From contig NZ_CP151076.1 of assembly GCF_038096165.1 (NCBI RefSeq), positions 4,833,501 through 4,897,500 of the forward strand: DNA of 64,000 nt, written 5' to 3'. Source of the DNA: Pseudomonas sp. G.S.17 (lineage in GTDB: Bacteria > Pseudomonadota > Gammaproteobacteria > Pseudomonadales > Pseudomonadaceae). A program made the translations under genes and the position numbers. Shown piece after piece: positions 46,372-57,047 of this stretch. The notes below the pieces were generated by a model, which saw only the letters and a program-made list of their open reading frames with translations, had not been told where the DNA came from and made no database searches. Within the stretch, counting starts at the first letter, position 1; every line of letters begins with the position of its first letter.

Positions 46372-47235
46372 ATGACAATCGCTCTACAACAACCGACGCT
46401 GAAAGGCCAATGCGTGGCCGAATTTCTGGGCACAGCCCTGATGATTTTTTTCGGCACAGGATGTGTTGCGGCGCTCAAGGTCGCGGGTGCCACGTTCGGC
46501 TTATGGGAAATCAGCATCATCTGGGGCCTGGCGGTCAGCATGGCGATCTATTTCAGCGCCGGAGTTTCCGGAGCTCACCTCAATCCGGCGGTCAGCATCG
46601 CGCTGAGTCTGTTTGCCGGTTTTGAAAAGCGCAAACTGCCGTTTTATATCGCCGCGCAAACGGCTGGAGCCTTTTGCGGTGCCGGTCTGGTGTATTTGCT
46701 GTATGTGAGTCTTTTCTTCGAATTCGAACAAACTCACCACATGGTGCGCGGCACGCTTGAAAGCCTCGAGCTGGCCTCGGCGTTCACCACCTACCCTAAT
46801 CCGGCGATTTCAATCGGTCAGGCGGCATTGGTGGAATTTGTGATTACCGCGATCCTGATGGCGGTGATCATGTCGCTGACCGACGACAACAACGGCCTGC
46901 CACGCGGCGCCCTGGCACCCTTGTTGATTGGCTTGCTGGTTGCATTGATCGGCGCCTCCACCGCCCCGCTGACCGGCTTTGCCATGAATCCTGCACGGGA
47001 CTTCGGCCCTAAACTGATGACGTTCATTGCGGGCTGGGGTGAAATGGCTTTCACCGGCGGACGCGATATTCCCTACTTCCTGGTTCCGATTTTTGCACCA
47101 ATTCTTGGTGCCTGCCTCGGCGCTGCCAGCTATCGTGCGTTGATCGCGCGCCATCTGCCCAACGCCACCCCTGCCAGTGCCGCACCCGTTGTAAAAAAGG
47201 ATGCTGATGTTGCTGCCCTGAAAGTCCGGGCTTGA
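46372..47235 (+). CDS. glpF: Glycerol uptake facilitator (aquaglyceroporin)
   Basis: A 287-residue channel with six helices and the two NPA motifs, HLNPAVSIALS and AMNPARDFGPK. The Asp after the second NPA (NPARD) is typical of glycerol channels. Ribosome site GAGG before the ATG. It is followed by glpK after 54 bases. Confidence 0.95.
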   Translation: MTIALQQPTLKGQCVAEFLGTALMIFFGTGCVAALKVAGATFGLWEISIIWGLAVSMAIYFSAGVSGAHLNPAVSIALSLFAGFEKRKLPFYIAAQTAGAFCGAGLVYLLYVSLFFEFEQTHHMVRGTLESLELASAFTTYPNPAISIGQAALVEFVITAILMAVIMSLTDDNNGLPRGALAPLLIGLLVALIGASTAPLTGFAMNPARDFGPKLMTFIAGWGEMAFTGGRDIPYFLVPIFAPILGACLGAASYRALIARHLPNATPASAAPVVKKDADVAALKVRA

Positions 47236-47241
47236 GCTTGA

Positions 47242-48795
<1,554 letters not shown>

Positions 48796-48908
48796 GCAGC
48801 GCCTGATCGGGGGGCAGTATTGAGTTACATGAGTTTCCGGCTGACAGGCAGCCTGTGCCTGCGGCATCATGGGCCGCATTTGGCAGCCTGAAAGGACACT
48901 CAACAATA

Positions 48909-49664
48909 ATGAATCTGCCCCCCCGTCAGCAGCAGATCCTCGAACTGGTCCGTGAGCGCGGCTATGTCAGCATCGAGGAAATGGCCACGCTGTTCGTCGT
49001 GACCCCGCAAACCATCCGCCGCGATATCAATCAGCTGGCGGAAATGAACCTGTTGCGCCGCTACCACGGCGGCGCGGCCTATGATTCGAGCATCGAAAAC
49101 ACCGCCTACGCCATGCGTGCGGATCAGATGCGCGATGAGAAACAACGGATTGCCGAGGCCATCGCCGCGCAAATCCCCGATCACGCCTCGCTGTTCATCA
49201 ATATCGGTACCACCACCGAGTCCATTGCCCGCGCCCTGCTCAATCACAACAACCTGAAAATCATCACCAACAACCTCCATGTGGCGTCGATTCTCAGCGC
49301 CAAGGATGATTTCGAGGTGTTGCTGGCGGGCGGCAACGTACGCCGTGATGGCGGCGTCGTTGGTCAGGCCAGCGTCGACTTCATCAATCAGTTCAAGGTC
49401 GACTTCGCCCTGGTCGGCATCAGCGGTATCGACGAAGACGGTAGCCTGCTGGATTTCGATTATCAGGAAGTGCGGGTCTCCCAGGCGATCATCGCCAATG
49501 CGCGGCAAGTCTTGCTGGCGGCGGATTCGAGCAAATTCGGCCGCAACGCCATGGTGCGCCTCGGACCTATCAGTTTGATCGATTGTCTGGTGACTGATCA
49601 GGCACCGGTACCGGCGTTGATGCAGTTGCTGGCGCAGAACAAGATCCGACTGGAAGTGGTTTAA
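48909..49664 (+). CDS. glpR: Glycerol-3-phosphate regulon repressor GlpR
   Basis: A 251-residue DeoR-family repressor. The N-terminal HTH is [28 protein letters not shown]. The sugar-phosphate-binding ISOCOT domain follows ([46 protein letters not shown]). Glycerol-3-phosphate releases it from DNA in relatives. AAGGA lies upstream of the ATG at 48909. Confidence 0.95.
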   Translation: MNLPPRQQQILELVRERGYVSIEEMATLFVVTPQTIRRDINQLAEMNLLRRYHGGAAYDSSIENTAYAMRADQMRDEKQRIAEAIAAQIPDHASLFINIGTTTESIARALLNHNNLKIITNNLHVASILSAKDDFEVLLAGGNVRRDGGVVGQASVDFINQFKVDFALVGISGIDEDGSLLDFDYQEVRVSQAIIANARQVLLAADSSKFGRNAMVRLGPISLIDCLVTDQAPVPALMQLLAQNKIRLEVV

Positions 49665-49676
49665 GACCAGCCCGCT

Positions 49677-49767
49677 GCGGGAGCGAGCTTGCTCGCGAAG
49701 AGGCAATTTCATCCGGCACCTGTTTTGCGCCGAACAAATGGCCTTCGCAAGCAAGCTTGCTCCCACG
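49677..49767. repeat. REPIN, family 1
   Basis: GCGGGAGCGAGCTTGCTCGC faces GCAAGCAAGCTTGCTCCCAC, between glpR and glpD. Confidence 0.82.
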
Positions 49768-49897
49768 AGCTAGAGCCGCCTGGCTGGCCCCATGTTCACT
49801 TTTGTTCCTTTTCCCTCCCCATGATCAGTATTTTCAATCAGTCTTGACTGGCTAGACCTTCATTATTGAGCTATGATTTTCGGAAATGAACATAAAT

Positions 49898-49922
49898 GTT
49901 CGAATTTGTTGTTCGAACAAAT
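49898..49922. promoter_or_regulatory. GlpR-like operator before glpD
   Basis: Overlapping palindromes: GTTCGAA (49898-49904) with TTCGAAC (49912-49918), and ATTTGTT with AACAAAT (49904-49922, 5-base loop). It lies 17-41 bases before the glpD start, close to the ribosome site AGGAGG. Confidence 0.55.
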
Positions 49923-49938
49923 ATCAGGAGGCCATCCG

Positions 49939-51477
49939 ATGCCCCATTCCGTCTTGCCTGTACCGCCCCTTTCCGAGGTCTACGACATCGCCGTCATTGG
50001 TGGTGGTATCAATGGTGTCGGAATTGCCGCAGATGCCTCCGGTCGTGGTCTTTCAGTGTTCCTTTGTGAAAAGGACGACCTTGCCAGTCACACCTCTTCT
50101 GCCAGCAGCAAGCTGATCCACGGCGGGCTGCGCTACCTCGAACATTACGAATTCCGTCTGGTCCGTGAAGCCCTCGCCGAGCGTGAAGTGCTGTTGGCCA
50201 AGGCACCGCACATCGTCAAACCGATGCGCTTTGTGTTGCCCCATCGCCCGCACTTGCGCCCGGCGTGGATGATTCGTGCCGGTTTGTTTCTGTATGACCA
50301 CCTGGGCAAGCGCGAGAAACTGCCCGGCTCACGCAGCTTGCGTTTCGGCAGCGATAGCCCGCTGAAAACAACTATCACCCGCGGTTTTGAATATTCCGAT
50401 TGCTGGGTCGACGACGCTCGCCTCGTGGTGCTCAACGCCATGGCTGCGCGGGAACACGGCGCGCATATCCACACCCAGACCCGCTGCCTGAATGCCCGGC
50501 GCAGCAATGGCCTGTGGCATCTGCACATGGAACGCGCCGACGGCACGCTGTTTTCGATTCGCGCCAAGGCGTTGGTCAATGCCGCCGGCCCGTGGGTCGC
50601 CAAGTTCATTCGCGATGATCTGAAACTGACTTCGCCGTATGGCATCCGCCTGATTCAAGGCAGTCACTTGATCGTGCCAAAGCTGTATGAAGGCGAAAAC
50701 GCGTTCATCCTGCAAAACGAAGATCAGCGCATCGTGTTTGCGATTCCGTATCTGGAACGCTTCACGATCATCGGCACCACAGACCGCGAATATCAGGGCG
50801 ATCCGAGCAAGGTTGAAATCACCGATGGCGAAATGGACTACATGCTCAAAGTCGCCAACGATCACTTCAAGAAGCAGCTGACCCGCGACGATGTGTTCAA
50901 CACCTATTCCGGCGTGCGCCCGCTGTGCAACGACGAGTCGGACAACCCGTCGGCGATTACCCGCGACTACACCCTGGCGCTGTCCGGTGGCGGCGATGAA
51001 GCACCGATTCTGTCGGTATTCGGCGGCAAGCTGACGACTTATCGCAAGCTGGCGGAATCGGCGCTGGCGCAGCTTGCACCGTTCTTCAAGGACATGAAGC
51101 CAAGCTGGACCGCCAAGGCCAGCCTGCCCGGCGGTGAAGACATGAGCACCCCGGCCGCGTTGAGCGCCGAACTGACTCAGCGCTGCGCCTGGTTGCCGGC
51201 AGACATCGCCCAACGTTGGGCGCGCACCTACGGCAGTCGCAGCTGGCGCCTGCTGGAAGGCGTGCAAAGCCTTGCGGACATGGGCGACAGCCTTGGTGCC
51301 GGCCTGTACACCCGCGAGGTCGATTACCTGTGCAGCACCGAATGGGCGACCACCGCTGAAGACATTCTGTGGCGTCGCAGCAAACTGGGCCTGTTCATGA
51401 CCGCTGAAGAGCGTGCTGGCGTTCAGCAATACCTGGATGTTGTGGCGCGTAGAAAAGGCGCTATCGAAGCAGCGTAA
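49939..51477 (+). CDS. glpD: Aerobic glycerol-3-phosphate dehydrogenase
   Basis: A 512-residue membrane-associated flavoenzyme that oxidises glycerol-3-phosphate to DHAP. The FAD site is IAVIGGGINGVGIAADAS; SSKLIHGGLRYLEHYEF and VRPLCNDESDNPS are family strings. The C-terminal helical domain is complete. The start at 49939, after AGGAGG, is favoured over an earlier frame start that would overlap the operator. Confidence 0.96.
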   Translation: MPHSVLPVPPLSEVYDIAVIGGGINGVGIAADASGRGLSVFLCEKDDLASHTSSASSKLIHGGLRYLEHYEFRLVREALAEREVLLAKAPHIVKPMRFVLPHRPHLRPAWMIRAGLFLYDHLGKREKLPGSRSLRFGSDSPLKTTITRGFEYSDCWVDDARLVVLNAMAAREHGAHIHTQTRCLNARRSNGLWHLHMERADGTLFSIRAKALVNAAGPWVAKFIRDDLKLTSPYGIRLIQGSHLIVPKLYEGENAFILQNEDQRIVFAIPYLERFTIIGTTDREYQGDPSKVEITDGEMDYMLKVANDHFKKQLTRDDVFNTYSGVRPLCNDESDNPSAITRDYTLALSGGGDEAPILSVFGGKLTTYRKLAESALAQLAPFFKDMKPSWTAKASLPGGEDMSTPAALSAELTQRCAWLPADIAQRWARTYGSRSWRLLEGVQSLADMGDSLGAGLYTREVDYLCSTEWATTAEDILWRRSKLGLFMTAEERAGVQQYLDVVARRKGAIEAA

Positions 51478-51494
51478 TTGCGCTGAGCAGGACT

Positions 51495-51530
51495 AACCCG
51501 TGGGAGCGAATAAATTTGCTCCCACGGGTT
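51495..51530 (+). terminator. Terminator after glpD
   Basis: AACCCGTGGGAGC pairs perfectly with GCTCCCACGGGTT across a 10-base loop, then TTGC. The stem resembles REP sequence, suggesting a REP unit adapted as a terminator. Confidence 0.8.
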
Positions 51531-51555
51531 TTGCATTTCAACAGCCGCCAATCCA

Positions 51556-51600
51556 TTCGGTTTTCCGAACACTCCTCGACGCAGGGTTCGGCATCCCGGA
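51556..51600 (+). promoter_or_regulatory. AauR-type upstream activator sites for aatJ
   Basis: TTCGGTTTTCCGAA (51556-51569) fits the TTCGG-N4-CCGAA pattern I recall for AauR. A second, imperfect copy is TTCGGCATCCCGGA (51587-51600). Both lie 78-122 bases upstream of the sigma-54 element, a normal distance for an enhancer-binding activator. Confidence 0.7.
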
Positions 51601-51677
51601 CGTCCGAACACCCCGCATCTCCTTCGATAAAATTTTAAACCCTTTAAAACCAACGACTTAACTCTATGTCGCGTGCT

Positions 51678-51693
51678 TGGCACGGCTCCTGCT
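51678..51693 (+). promoter_or_regulatory. Sigma-54 promoter of aatJ
   Basis: TGGCACGGCTCCTGCT matches TGGCACG-N4-TTGCW with one mismatch, with GG and GC at the right spacing. It is about 125 bases before aatJ and downstream of the AauR-type sites. Confidence 0.82.
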
Positions 51694-51819
51694 CTACACT
51701 ACTTGTCGATCGCTTCGACAGTAACGTGTGCCCCTGTCGGCCGCCGTTGAAGCATTCGCCGAACAAGAGGGCCACACCTGTTTGGGCCCCATAAAAAAAA
51801 CAAAGTCGAGGAATTACAG

Positions 51820-52734
51820 ATGCGCATCGTCCCCCATCTTTTGGGCGCAGCAATCGCTGCTGCTCTGATTACCACTCCAGTTTTCGCCGCCGAACTCACC
51901 GGCACACTGAAGAAAATCAAAGAGTCCGGCACCATCACCCTCGGGCACCGCGATGCTTCGATTCCGTTTTCCTATATCGCTGATGCTTCCGGCGTTCCGG
52001 TTGGCTACTCCCACGATATCCAGCTGAAAATCGTCGAAGCCATCAAGAAAGACCTGGACATGCCGGACCTGAAGGTCAAGTACAACCTGGTCACTTCCCA
52101 GACACGTATCCCGCTGGTACAGAACGGCACCGTTGACGTTGAATGTGGTTCGACCACCAACAACGTTGAGCGTCAGCAGCAGGTTGACTTCTCGGTAGGC
52201 ATCTTCGAAATCGGCACCCGTTTGCTGGCCAAGAAAGATTCCGCCTACAAGGACTTCGCTGACCTGAAAGGCAAGAACGTCGTGACCACTGCGGGCACCA
52301 CGTCCGAGCGCATCATCAAGTCGATGAACGCCGACAAGCAAATGGGCATGAACGTCATCTCCGCCAAAGACCACGGCGAATCCTTCCAGATGCTGGAATC
52401 CGGCCGTGCCGTTGCGTTCATGATGGACGACGCGCTGCTGGCAGGCGAAATGGCCAAGGCCAAGAAGCCGGATGACTGGGCTGTGACCGGCACCGCACAA
52501 TCCTATGAAATCTACGGCTGCATGGTCCGCAAAGGCGATGAACCGTTCAAGAAAGCGGTCGACGACGCAATCGTGGCGACCTACAAGTCGGGCGAAATCA
52601 ACACCATCTACCAGAAGTGGTTCCAGTCGCCGATTCCACCAAAAGGCCTGAACCTGAACTTCCCGATGAGCGACGAGCTGAAAAAGCTGATCGCCAATCC
52701 GACCGACAAAGCAGCTGACGACAAAAAGGCTTGA
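51820..52734 (+). CDS. aatJ: Glutamate/aspartate ABC transporter binding protein
   Basis: A 304-residue periplasmic binding protein. Signal peptide MRIVPHLLGAAIAAALITTPVFA. Family strings of the GltI/AatJ group: ITLGHRDASIPFSYIADASG, VDVECGSTTNNVERQQQVDF and GTTSERIIKSMN. It delivers acidic amino acids (and probably glutamine/asparagine) to AatQMP. First gene of the operon under the sigma-54 promoter. Confidence 0.93.
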   Translation: MRIVPHLLGAAIAAALITTPVFAAELTGTLKKIKESGTITLGHRDASIPFSYIADASGVPVGYSHDIQLKIVEAIKKDLDMPDLKVKYNLVTSQTRIPLVQNGTVDVECGSTTNNVERQQQVDFSVGIFEIGTRLLAKKDSAYKDFADLKGKNVVTTAGTTSERIIKSMNADKQMGMNVISAKDHGESFQMLESGRAVAFMMDDALLAGEMAKAKKPDDWAVTGTAQSYEIYGCMVRKGDEPFKKAVDDAIVATYKSGEINTIYQKWFQSPIPPKGLNLNFPMSDELKKLIANPTDKAADDKKA

Positions 52735-52823
52735 TGGCCTGATCAAACTGTTTTCCTGAGGGGCCAATCGGTCCTCTCAGGATGTCGTTGCAAGCATTTG
52801 GATCGATCAGAGGGGAGACCCTG

Positions 52824-53570
52824 ATGAATTACAACTGGGACTGGGGCGTATTCTTCAAGTCCACCGGCGTTGGCAGCGAAACCTATCTGGACTGGTATAT
52901 CTCCGGTCTGGGCTGGACTATCGCGATTGCCGTTGCCGCCTGGATCATCGCCTTGCTGCTGGGCTCCGTGCTCGGCGTCATGCGCACCGTACCGAGCCGT
53001 TGGGTATCGGGCATCGCCACGGTATACGTGGAAATCTTCCGTAATGTGCCGCTGCTGGTGCAGCTGTTCATCTGGTACTTCCTGGTACCGGACCTGCTGC
53101 CTGAACACATTCAGGAGTGGTACAAACAAGACCTCAACCCGACGACTTCAGCGTTCCTGAGCGTGGTGGTCTGTCTGGGTCTGTTTACCGCTGCCCGGGT
53201 TTGCGAACAGGTGCGTACTGGTATTCAGGCGTTGCCGCGTGGGCAGGAGTCCGCCGCGCGCGCCATGGGTTTCAAGCTGCCGCAGATCTACTGGAACGTG
53301 CTGCTGCCGCAGGCGTACCGGATCATTATTCCGCCGCTTACCTCCGAATTCCTCAACGTGTTCAAGAACTCATCGGTGGCCTCGCTGATCGGCTTGATGG
53401 AATTGCTCGCCCAGACCAAACAGACCGCCGAGTTTTCTGCGAACCTGTTCGAAGCCTTCACTCTGGCGACGGTGATCTACTTCACCTTGAACATGAGCCT
53501 GATGTTGCTGATGCGCGTGATCGAGAAGAAAGTCGCGGTGCCCGGTTTGATTTCCGTGGGGGGTAAATAA
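52824..53570 (+). CDS. aatQ: Glutamate/aspartate ABC transporter permease
   Basis: A 248-residue permease of the GltJ/AatQ type with about five helices. YVEIFRNVPLLVQLFIWYF and the EAA loop GQESAARAMGFKLPQIYWNV are typical. The start at 52824 (MNYNWDWGVFF) has a GGGGAGA ribosome site. Its stop overlaps the next start by one base (TAATG). Confidence 0.92.
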   Translation: MNYNWDWGVFFKSTGVGSETYLDWYISGLGWTIAIAVAAWIIALLLGSVLGVMRTVPSRWVSGIATVYVEIFRNVPLLVQLFIWYFLVPDLLPEHIQEWYKQDLNPTTSAFLSVVVCLGLFTAARVCEQVRTGIQALPRGQESAARAMGFKLPQIYWNVLLPQAYRIIIPPLTSEFLNVFKNSSVASLIGLMELLAQTKQTAEFSANLFEAFTLATVIYFTLNMSLMLLMRVIEKKVAVPGLISVGGK

Positions 53571-54235
53571 TGGACTTCTCAGGAATCATCCCGGCCATAC
53601 CCGGCCTGTGGAACGGCATGGTCATGACCTTGCAGTTGATGGTCATGGGCGTTGTCGGCGGCGTCATCCTCGGTACCTTGCTGGCGCTGATGCGTTTGTC
53701 GTCGAGCAAGCTGATGTCCCGGGTGGCGGGCGCTTACGTCAACTATTTCCGCTCGATCCCGCTGCTGCTGGTCATCACCTGGTTCTATCTGGCGGTGCCG
53801 TTCGTGCTGCGCTGGATCACCGGCGAAGACACGCCTATTGGTGCGTTCACCTCCTGCGTCGTGGCTTTCATGATGTTCGAGGCTGCGTACTTCTGCGAAA
53901 TCGTCCGTGCCGGTGTGCAGTCGATTTCCAAGGGGCAAATGGGCGCCGCGCAAGCGCTGGGCATGACCTACGGGCAAATGATGCGGTTGATCATTCTGCC
54001 TCAGGCGTTTCGCAAGATGACCCCGCTGCTGCTGCAGCAAAGCATCATCCTGTTTCAGGACACCTCCCTGGTCTACACCGTCGGCCTGGTGGATTTCCTC
54101 AATGCCTCGCGCTCCAGTGGCGACATCATCGGCCGCTCCAATGAGTTCCTGATCATCGCCGGTCTGGTGTATTTCACGATCAGCTTTGCCGCCTCGCTGC
54201 TGGTGAAGCGTCTGCAAAAAAGGTTCGCCGTATGA
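53570..54235 (+). CDS. aatM: Glutamate/aspartate ABC transporter permease
   Basis: A 221-residue permease of the GltK/AatM type. [19 protein letters not shown] and the EAA loop [20 protein letters not shown] are visible. It overlaps aatP by 4 bases, so the operon is tightly coupled. Confidence 0.92.
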   Translation: MDFSGIIPAIPGLWNGMVMTLQLMVMGVVGGVILGTLLALMRLSSSKLMSRVAGAYVNYFRSIPLLLVITWFYLAVPFVLRWITGEDTPIGAFTSCVVAFMMFEAAYFCEIVRAGVQSISKGQMGAAQALGMTYGQMMRLIILPQAFRKMTPLLLQQSIILFQDTSLVYTVGLVDFLNASRSSGDIIGRSNEFLIIAGLVYFTISFAASLLVKRLQKRFAV

Positions 54236-54966
54236 TTTCCATCAAAAGCATCAACAAGTGGTATGGGGACTTCCAGGTACTGACTGATTGCAGCACCGAG
54301 GTCAAGAAAGGCGAAGTGGTGGTGGTCTGCGGACCGTCCGGCTCCGGCAAATCGACCCTGATCAAATGCGTCAACGCGCTGGAACCGTTCCAGAAAGGCG
54401 ACATCACCGTTGATGGCACTTCGATCGCCGATCCCAAGACCAATCTGCCCAAGCTGCGCTCGCGGGTCGGCATGGTGTTTCAGCACTTCGAGCTGTTCCC
54501 GCACCTGACCATCGTGGAAAACCTGACCATCGCGCAGATCAAGGTGCTGGGCCGCAGCAAGGCCGAAGCCACCGAGAAAGGCCTGAAACTGTTGGAGCGT
54601 GTCGGCCTGTCCGCCCACGCCAACAAGCATCCGGGTCAGCTTTCCGGTGGTCAGCAACAACGTGTGGCCATTGCCCGCGCCCTGGCCATGGACCCGATTG
54701 TCATGCTGTTCGACGAACCGACCTCCGCGCTGGACCCGGAAATGGTCAACGAAGTGCTCGACGTGATGGTGCAACTGGCCCACGAAGGCATGACCATGAT
54801 GTGCGTAACCCACGAAATGGGCTTCGCCCGCAAAGTGGCGAACCGCGTGATCTTCATGGATCAGGGACAGATCGTCGAAGACTGCGAGAAAGAAGAATTC
54901 TTCGGTGATGTCAGCGCCCGCTCCGAGCGTGCGCAGCACTTCCTCGCCAAGATCCTTCAGCACTAA
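54232..54966 (+). CDS. aatP: Glutamate/aspartate ABC transporter ATPase
   Basis: A 244-residue ATPase: Walker [14 protein letters not shown], signature [15 protein letters not shown], Walker [16 protein letters not shown], switch His in CVTHEMGFA. Last transport gene; a hairpin separates it from aauS. Confidence 0.95.
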   Translation: MISIKSINKWYGDFQVLTDCSTEVKKGEVVVVCGPSGSGKSTLIKCVNALEPFQKGDITVDGTSIADPKTNLPKLRSRVGMVFQHFELFPHLTIVENLTIAQIKVLGRSKAEATEKGLKLLERVGLSAHANKHPGQLSGGQQQRVAIARALAMDPIVMLFDEPTSALDPEMVNEVLDVMVQLAHEGMTMMCVTHEMGFARKVANRVIFMDQGQIVEDCEKEEFFGDVSARSERAQHFLAKILQH

Positions 54967-54979
54967 GCGATACCCCGGC

Positions 54980-55010
54980 GGCGGCCTGGCTCTTTAGCGA
55001 GTCAGGCCGC
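54980..55010 (+). other. Hairpin between aatP and aauS
   Basis: GCGGCCTGGCTC and GCGAGTCAGGCCGC fold into a strong stem, but no T-run follows. It may stabilise the aat mRNA or pause transcription before aauSR. Confidence 0.5.
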
Positions 55011-55032
55011 TGTTCGGCTCAGGACGACTGTG

Positions 55033-56916
55033 ATGAAATGCGACCCCAATCTTTATCGCGCCGCGCCGCCATCACTCGCCGTGAAACCCCGCCTGATACG
55101 CCACCTGTTTTTGCCGCCGCTGATCATTGCGTTGATGATCGGCCTGGGCTACATCGCCTATCTGTTCAGTGAACACAACGGTATCAAGGCGCTCAAGGAG
55201 AATGGCGAACGTCAGCTGGAGCTGCACGCGCGCACCGTTGAAAGTGAAATCAACAAATACACCTATTTGCCCAGCGTGCTGGAGCTTGAGTCCAACGTTT
55301 CGGCGCTGCTCAAAGACCCGACGCCCGAGCTGCGGCAGAAGGTCAACGACTACCTCGAAGGTTTGAACCGCCGCAGCCGCAGCCGCGCCATTTATGTGCT
55401 GGACACCACCGGTCGCGTACTGGCCACCAGCAACTGGCGCGACGCCGACAGTTATCTGGGCGAAGACTTGTCGTTCCGTGCCTATTATCAGGACGCCGTG
55501 CGTGGCTTGCCCGGCCGTTTCTATGGCATCGGCAGCACCACCGGCGAACCCGGCTACTACCTGGCCCATGGCCTGGAAGAGCAAGGCAAGATCATCGGCG
55601 TCGCCGTGATCAAGGTTCAGCTCGAAGCCCTTGAACAGCGCTGGCAACGGGCGCGTCTGGAGGCATTCGTCAGTGACGAGAACGGCATCATCATTCTTTC
55701 CAGCGATCCGGCCCGACGCTTGAAATCGGTGCGTCCGTTGACGCCGGAAATCAAGGAACGCCTGGCGCGCAGCCTGCAATATTATTGGTTCCCGCTGAAC
55801 GAGCTGGTGCCGCTGGAGCGCGAATCCCTGGCCGAAGGCGTGGAGAAACTGACCTTTCCGGCCAACGTCAGCGTCGATCACGAACACAAACAAGTGAGTT
55901 ATCTGGCCCAGACCCGGCAACTGAGCGACACGCCCTGGCATTTGACCTTGCTGACCCCGCTGGAAGACCTGCGCCGGGAAGCGGGCAGCCAGGGCATGCT
56001 GGTGGCAGTGATCTGCGCGCTGGTGGCCTTCTTGCTGATCGCCTGGAATGAGCGGCGCAAAGTGCTCTCGACACGGCTTGCCGCGCGGGAAGCCTTGCAA
56101 CAAGCCAATAACGAACTGGAACGCAAGATTGCCGAACGTACCGAGCACTTGCGCGCCAGCAACGAACGGCTCAAAGGCCAGATTCGCGAACGACGCCAGG
56201 CGGAAGACACACTGCGACGGGCCCAGGATGAACTGGTGCAGGCTGGCAAGTTGGCGGCCATCGGCCAGATGTCCACCAGCATCGCCCACGAACTGAATCA
56301 GCCGCTCGCGGCCTTGCGCACCTTGTCGGGCAATACCGTGCGCTTCCTTGAACGCGGCGCGCTGGATACGGCCAGCGCTAACCTGCGCACCATCAATGAT
56401 CTGGTCGACCGCATGGGCCGCATCACCGCCAGCCTGCGCGCCTTCGCCCGACGCGGCGATGACAAGGGCCAGGCCTTGCTGAGCAAAGCGGTCGAGGCCG
56501 CGTTGCAATTGCTGGCCGGACGCCTGGAAAACTTTTCGCTGGATCTGCATCAGGATTTTGTCGACGCGCAACTGATGATCGACCAGACGCGTCTCGAACA
56601 GATTCTGGTCAACCTGATCGGCAATGCGCTGGATGCCATGAGCGCGCAACCGCTGCCTGAATTGTGGCTTGAAGGTTCGCTGGTAGACGGTCGCTATCGC
56701 CTGCTGGTGCGGGATAACGGCCATGGCATCGACGACGAAGCGCGCAAGCACCTGTTCGAACCGTTCTTTACCACCAAGCCCGGTGAACAAGGGCTGGGGC
56801 TCGGCTTGACCTTGTCGGCGAGCCTCGCCGCAGCCGCCGGCGGAAGCCTGGGCGCCGAGCATCCCACAACGGGCGGCACGGCGTTTGTGTTGTGTTTGCC
56901 ATTGGTGCCGGTGTGA
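55033..56916 (+). CDS. aauS: Sensor histidine kinase AauS
   Basis: A 627-residue DctB-like kinase. Membrane helix 1 (LFLPPLIIALMIGLGYIAYL), a periplasmic double-Cache-type domain (about 50-320), helix 2 (MLVAVICALVAFLLIAW), a coiled-coil (LERKIAERTEHLRASNERLK), then HisKA with His419 in SIAHELNQPLAALR. The ATPase domain has NLIGNALDAM, DNGHGIDDEA and TTKPGEQGLGLGLTLS. In Pseudomonas AauS senses acidic amino acids. The ATG at 55033 is preferred to the GTG just before. Downstream is its partner aauR. Confidence 0.92.
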   Translation: MKCDPNLYRAAPPSLAVKPRLIRHLFLPPLIIALMIGLGYIAYLFSEHNGIKALKENGERQLELHARTVESEINKYTYLPSVLELESNVSALLKDPTPELRQKVNDYLEGLNRRSRSRAIYVLDTTGRVLATSNWRDADSYLGEDLSFRAYYQDAVRGLPGRFYGIGSTTGEPGYYLAHGLEEQGKIIGVAVIKVQLEALEQRWQRARLEAFVSDENGIIILSSDPARRLKSVRPLTPEIKERLARSLQYYWFPLNELVPLERESLAEGVEKLTFPANVSVDHEHKQVSYLAQTRQLSDTPWHLTLLTPLEDLRREAGSQGMLVAVICALVAFLLIAWNERRKVLSTRLAAREALQQANNELERKIAERTEHLRASNERLKGQIRERRQAEDTLRRAQDELVQAGKLAAIGQMSTSIAHELNQPLAALRTLSGNTVRFLERGALDTASANLRTINDLVDRMGRITASLRAFARRGDDKGQALLSKAVEAALQLLAGRLENFSLDLHQDFVDAQLMIDQTRLEQILVNLIGNALDAMSAQPLPELWLEGSLVDGRYRLLVRDNGHGIDDEARKHLFEPFFTTKPGEQGLGLGLTLSASLAAAAGGSLGAEHPTTGGTAFVLCLPLVPV

Positions 56917-56919
56917 CCG

Positions 56920-56998
56920 GTGGGAGCGAGCTTGCTCGCGAAGGCGATTTCGTTCACTGCGCAGGCCCGACGCATCGCCAACAAGTTGGCTCCTACAC
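56920..56998. repeat. REP with degenerate partner
   Basis: GGTGGGAGCGAGCTTGCTCG at 56920 onwards; the facing arm is decayed (ACAAGTTGGCTCCTACAC). Located between aauS and aauR. Confidence 0.65.
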
Positions 56999-57047
56999 AG
57001 TCTGTACAGCTCGAATCAGAATTTGCGTCGCTTGATGAGAACCCCAA

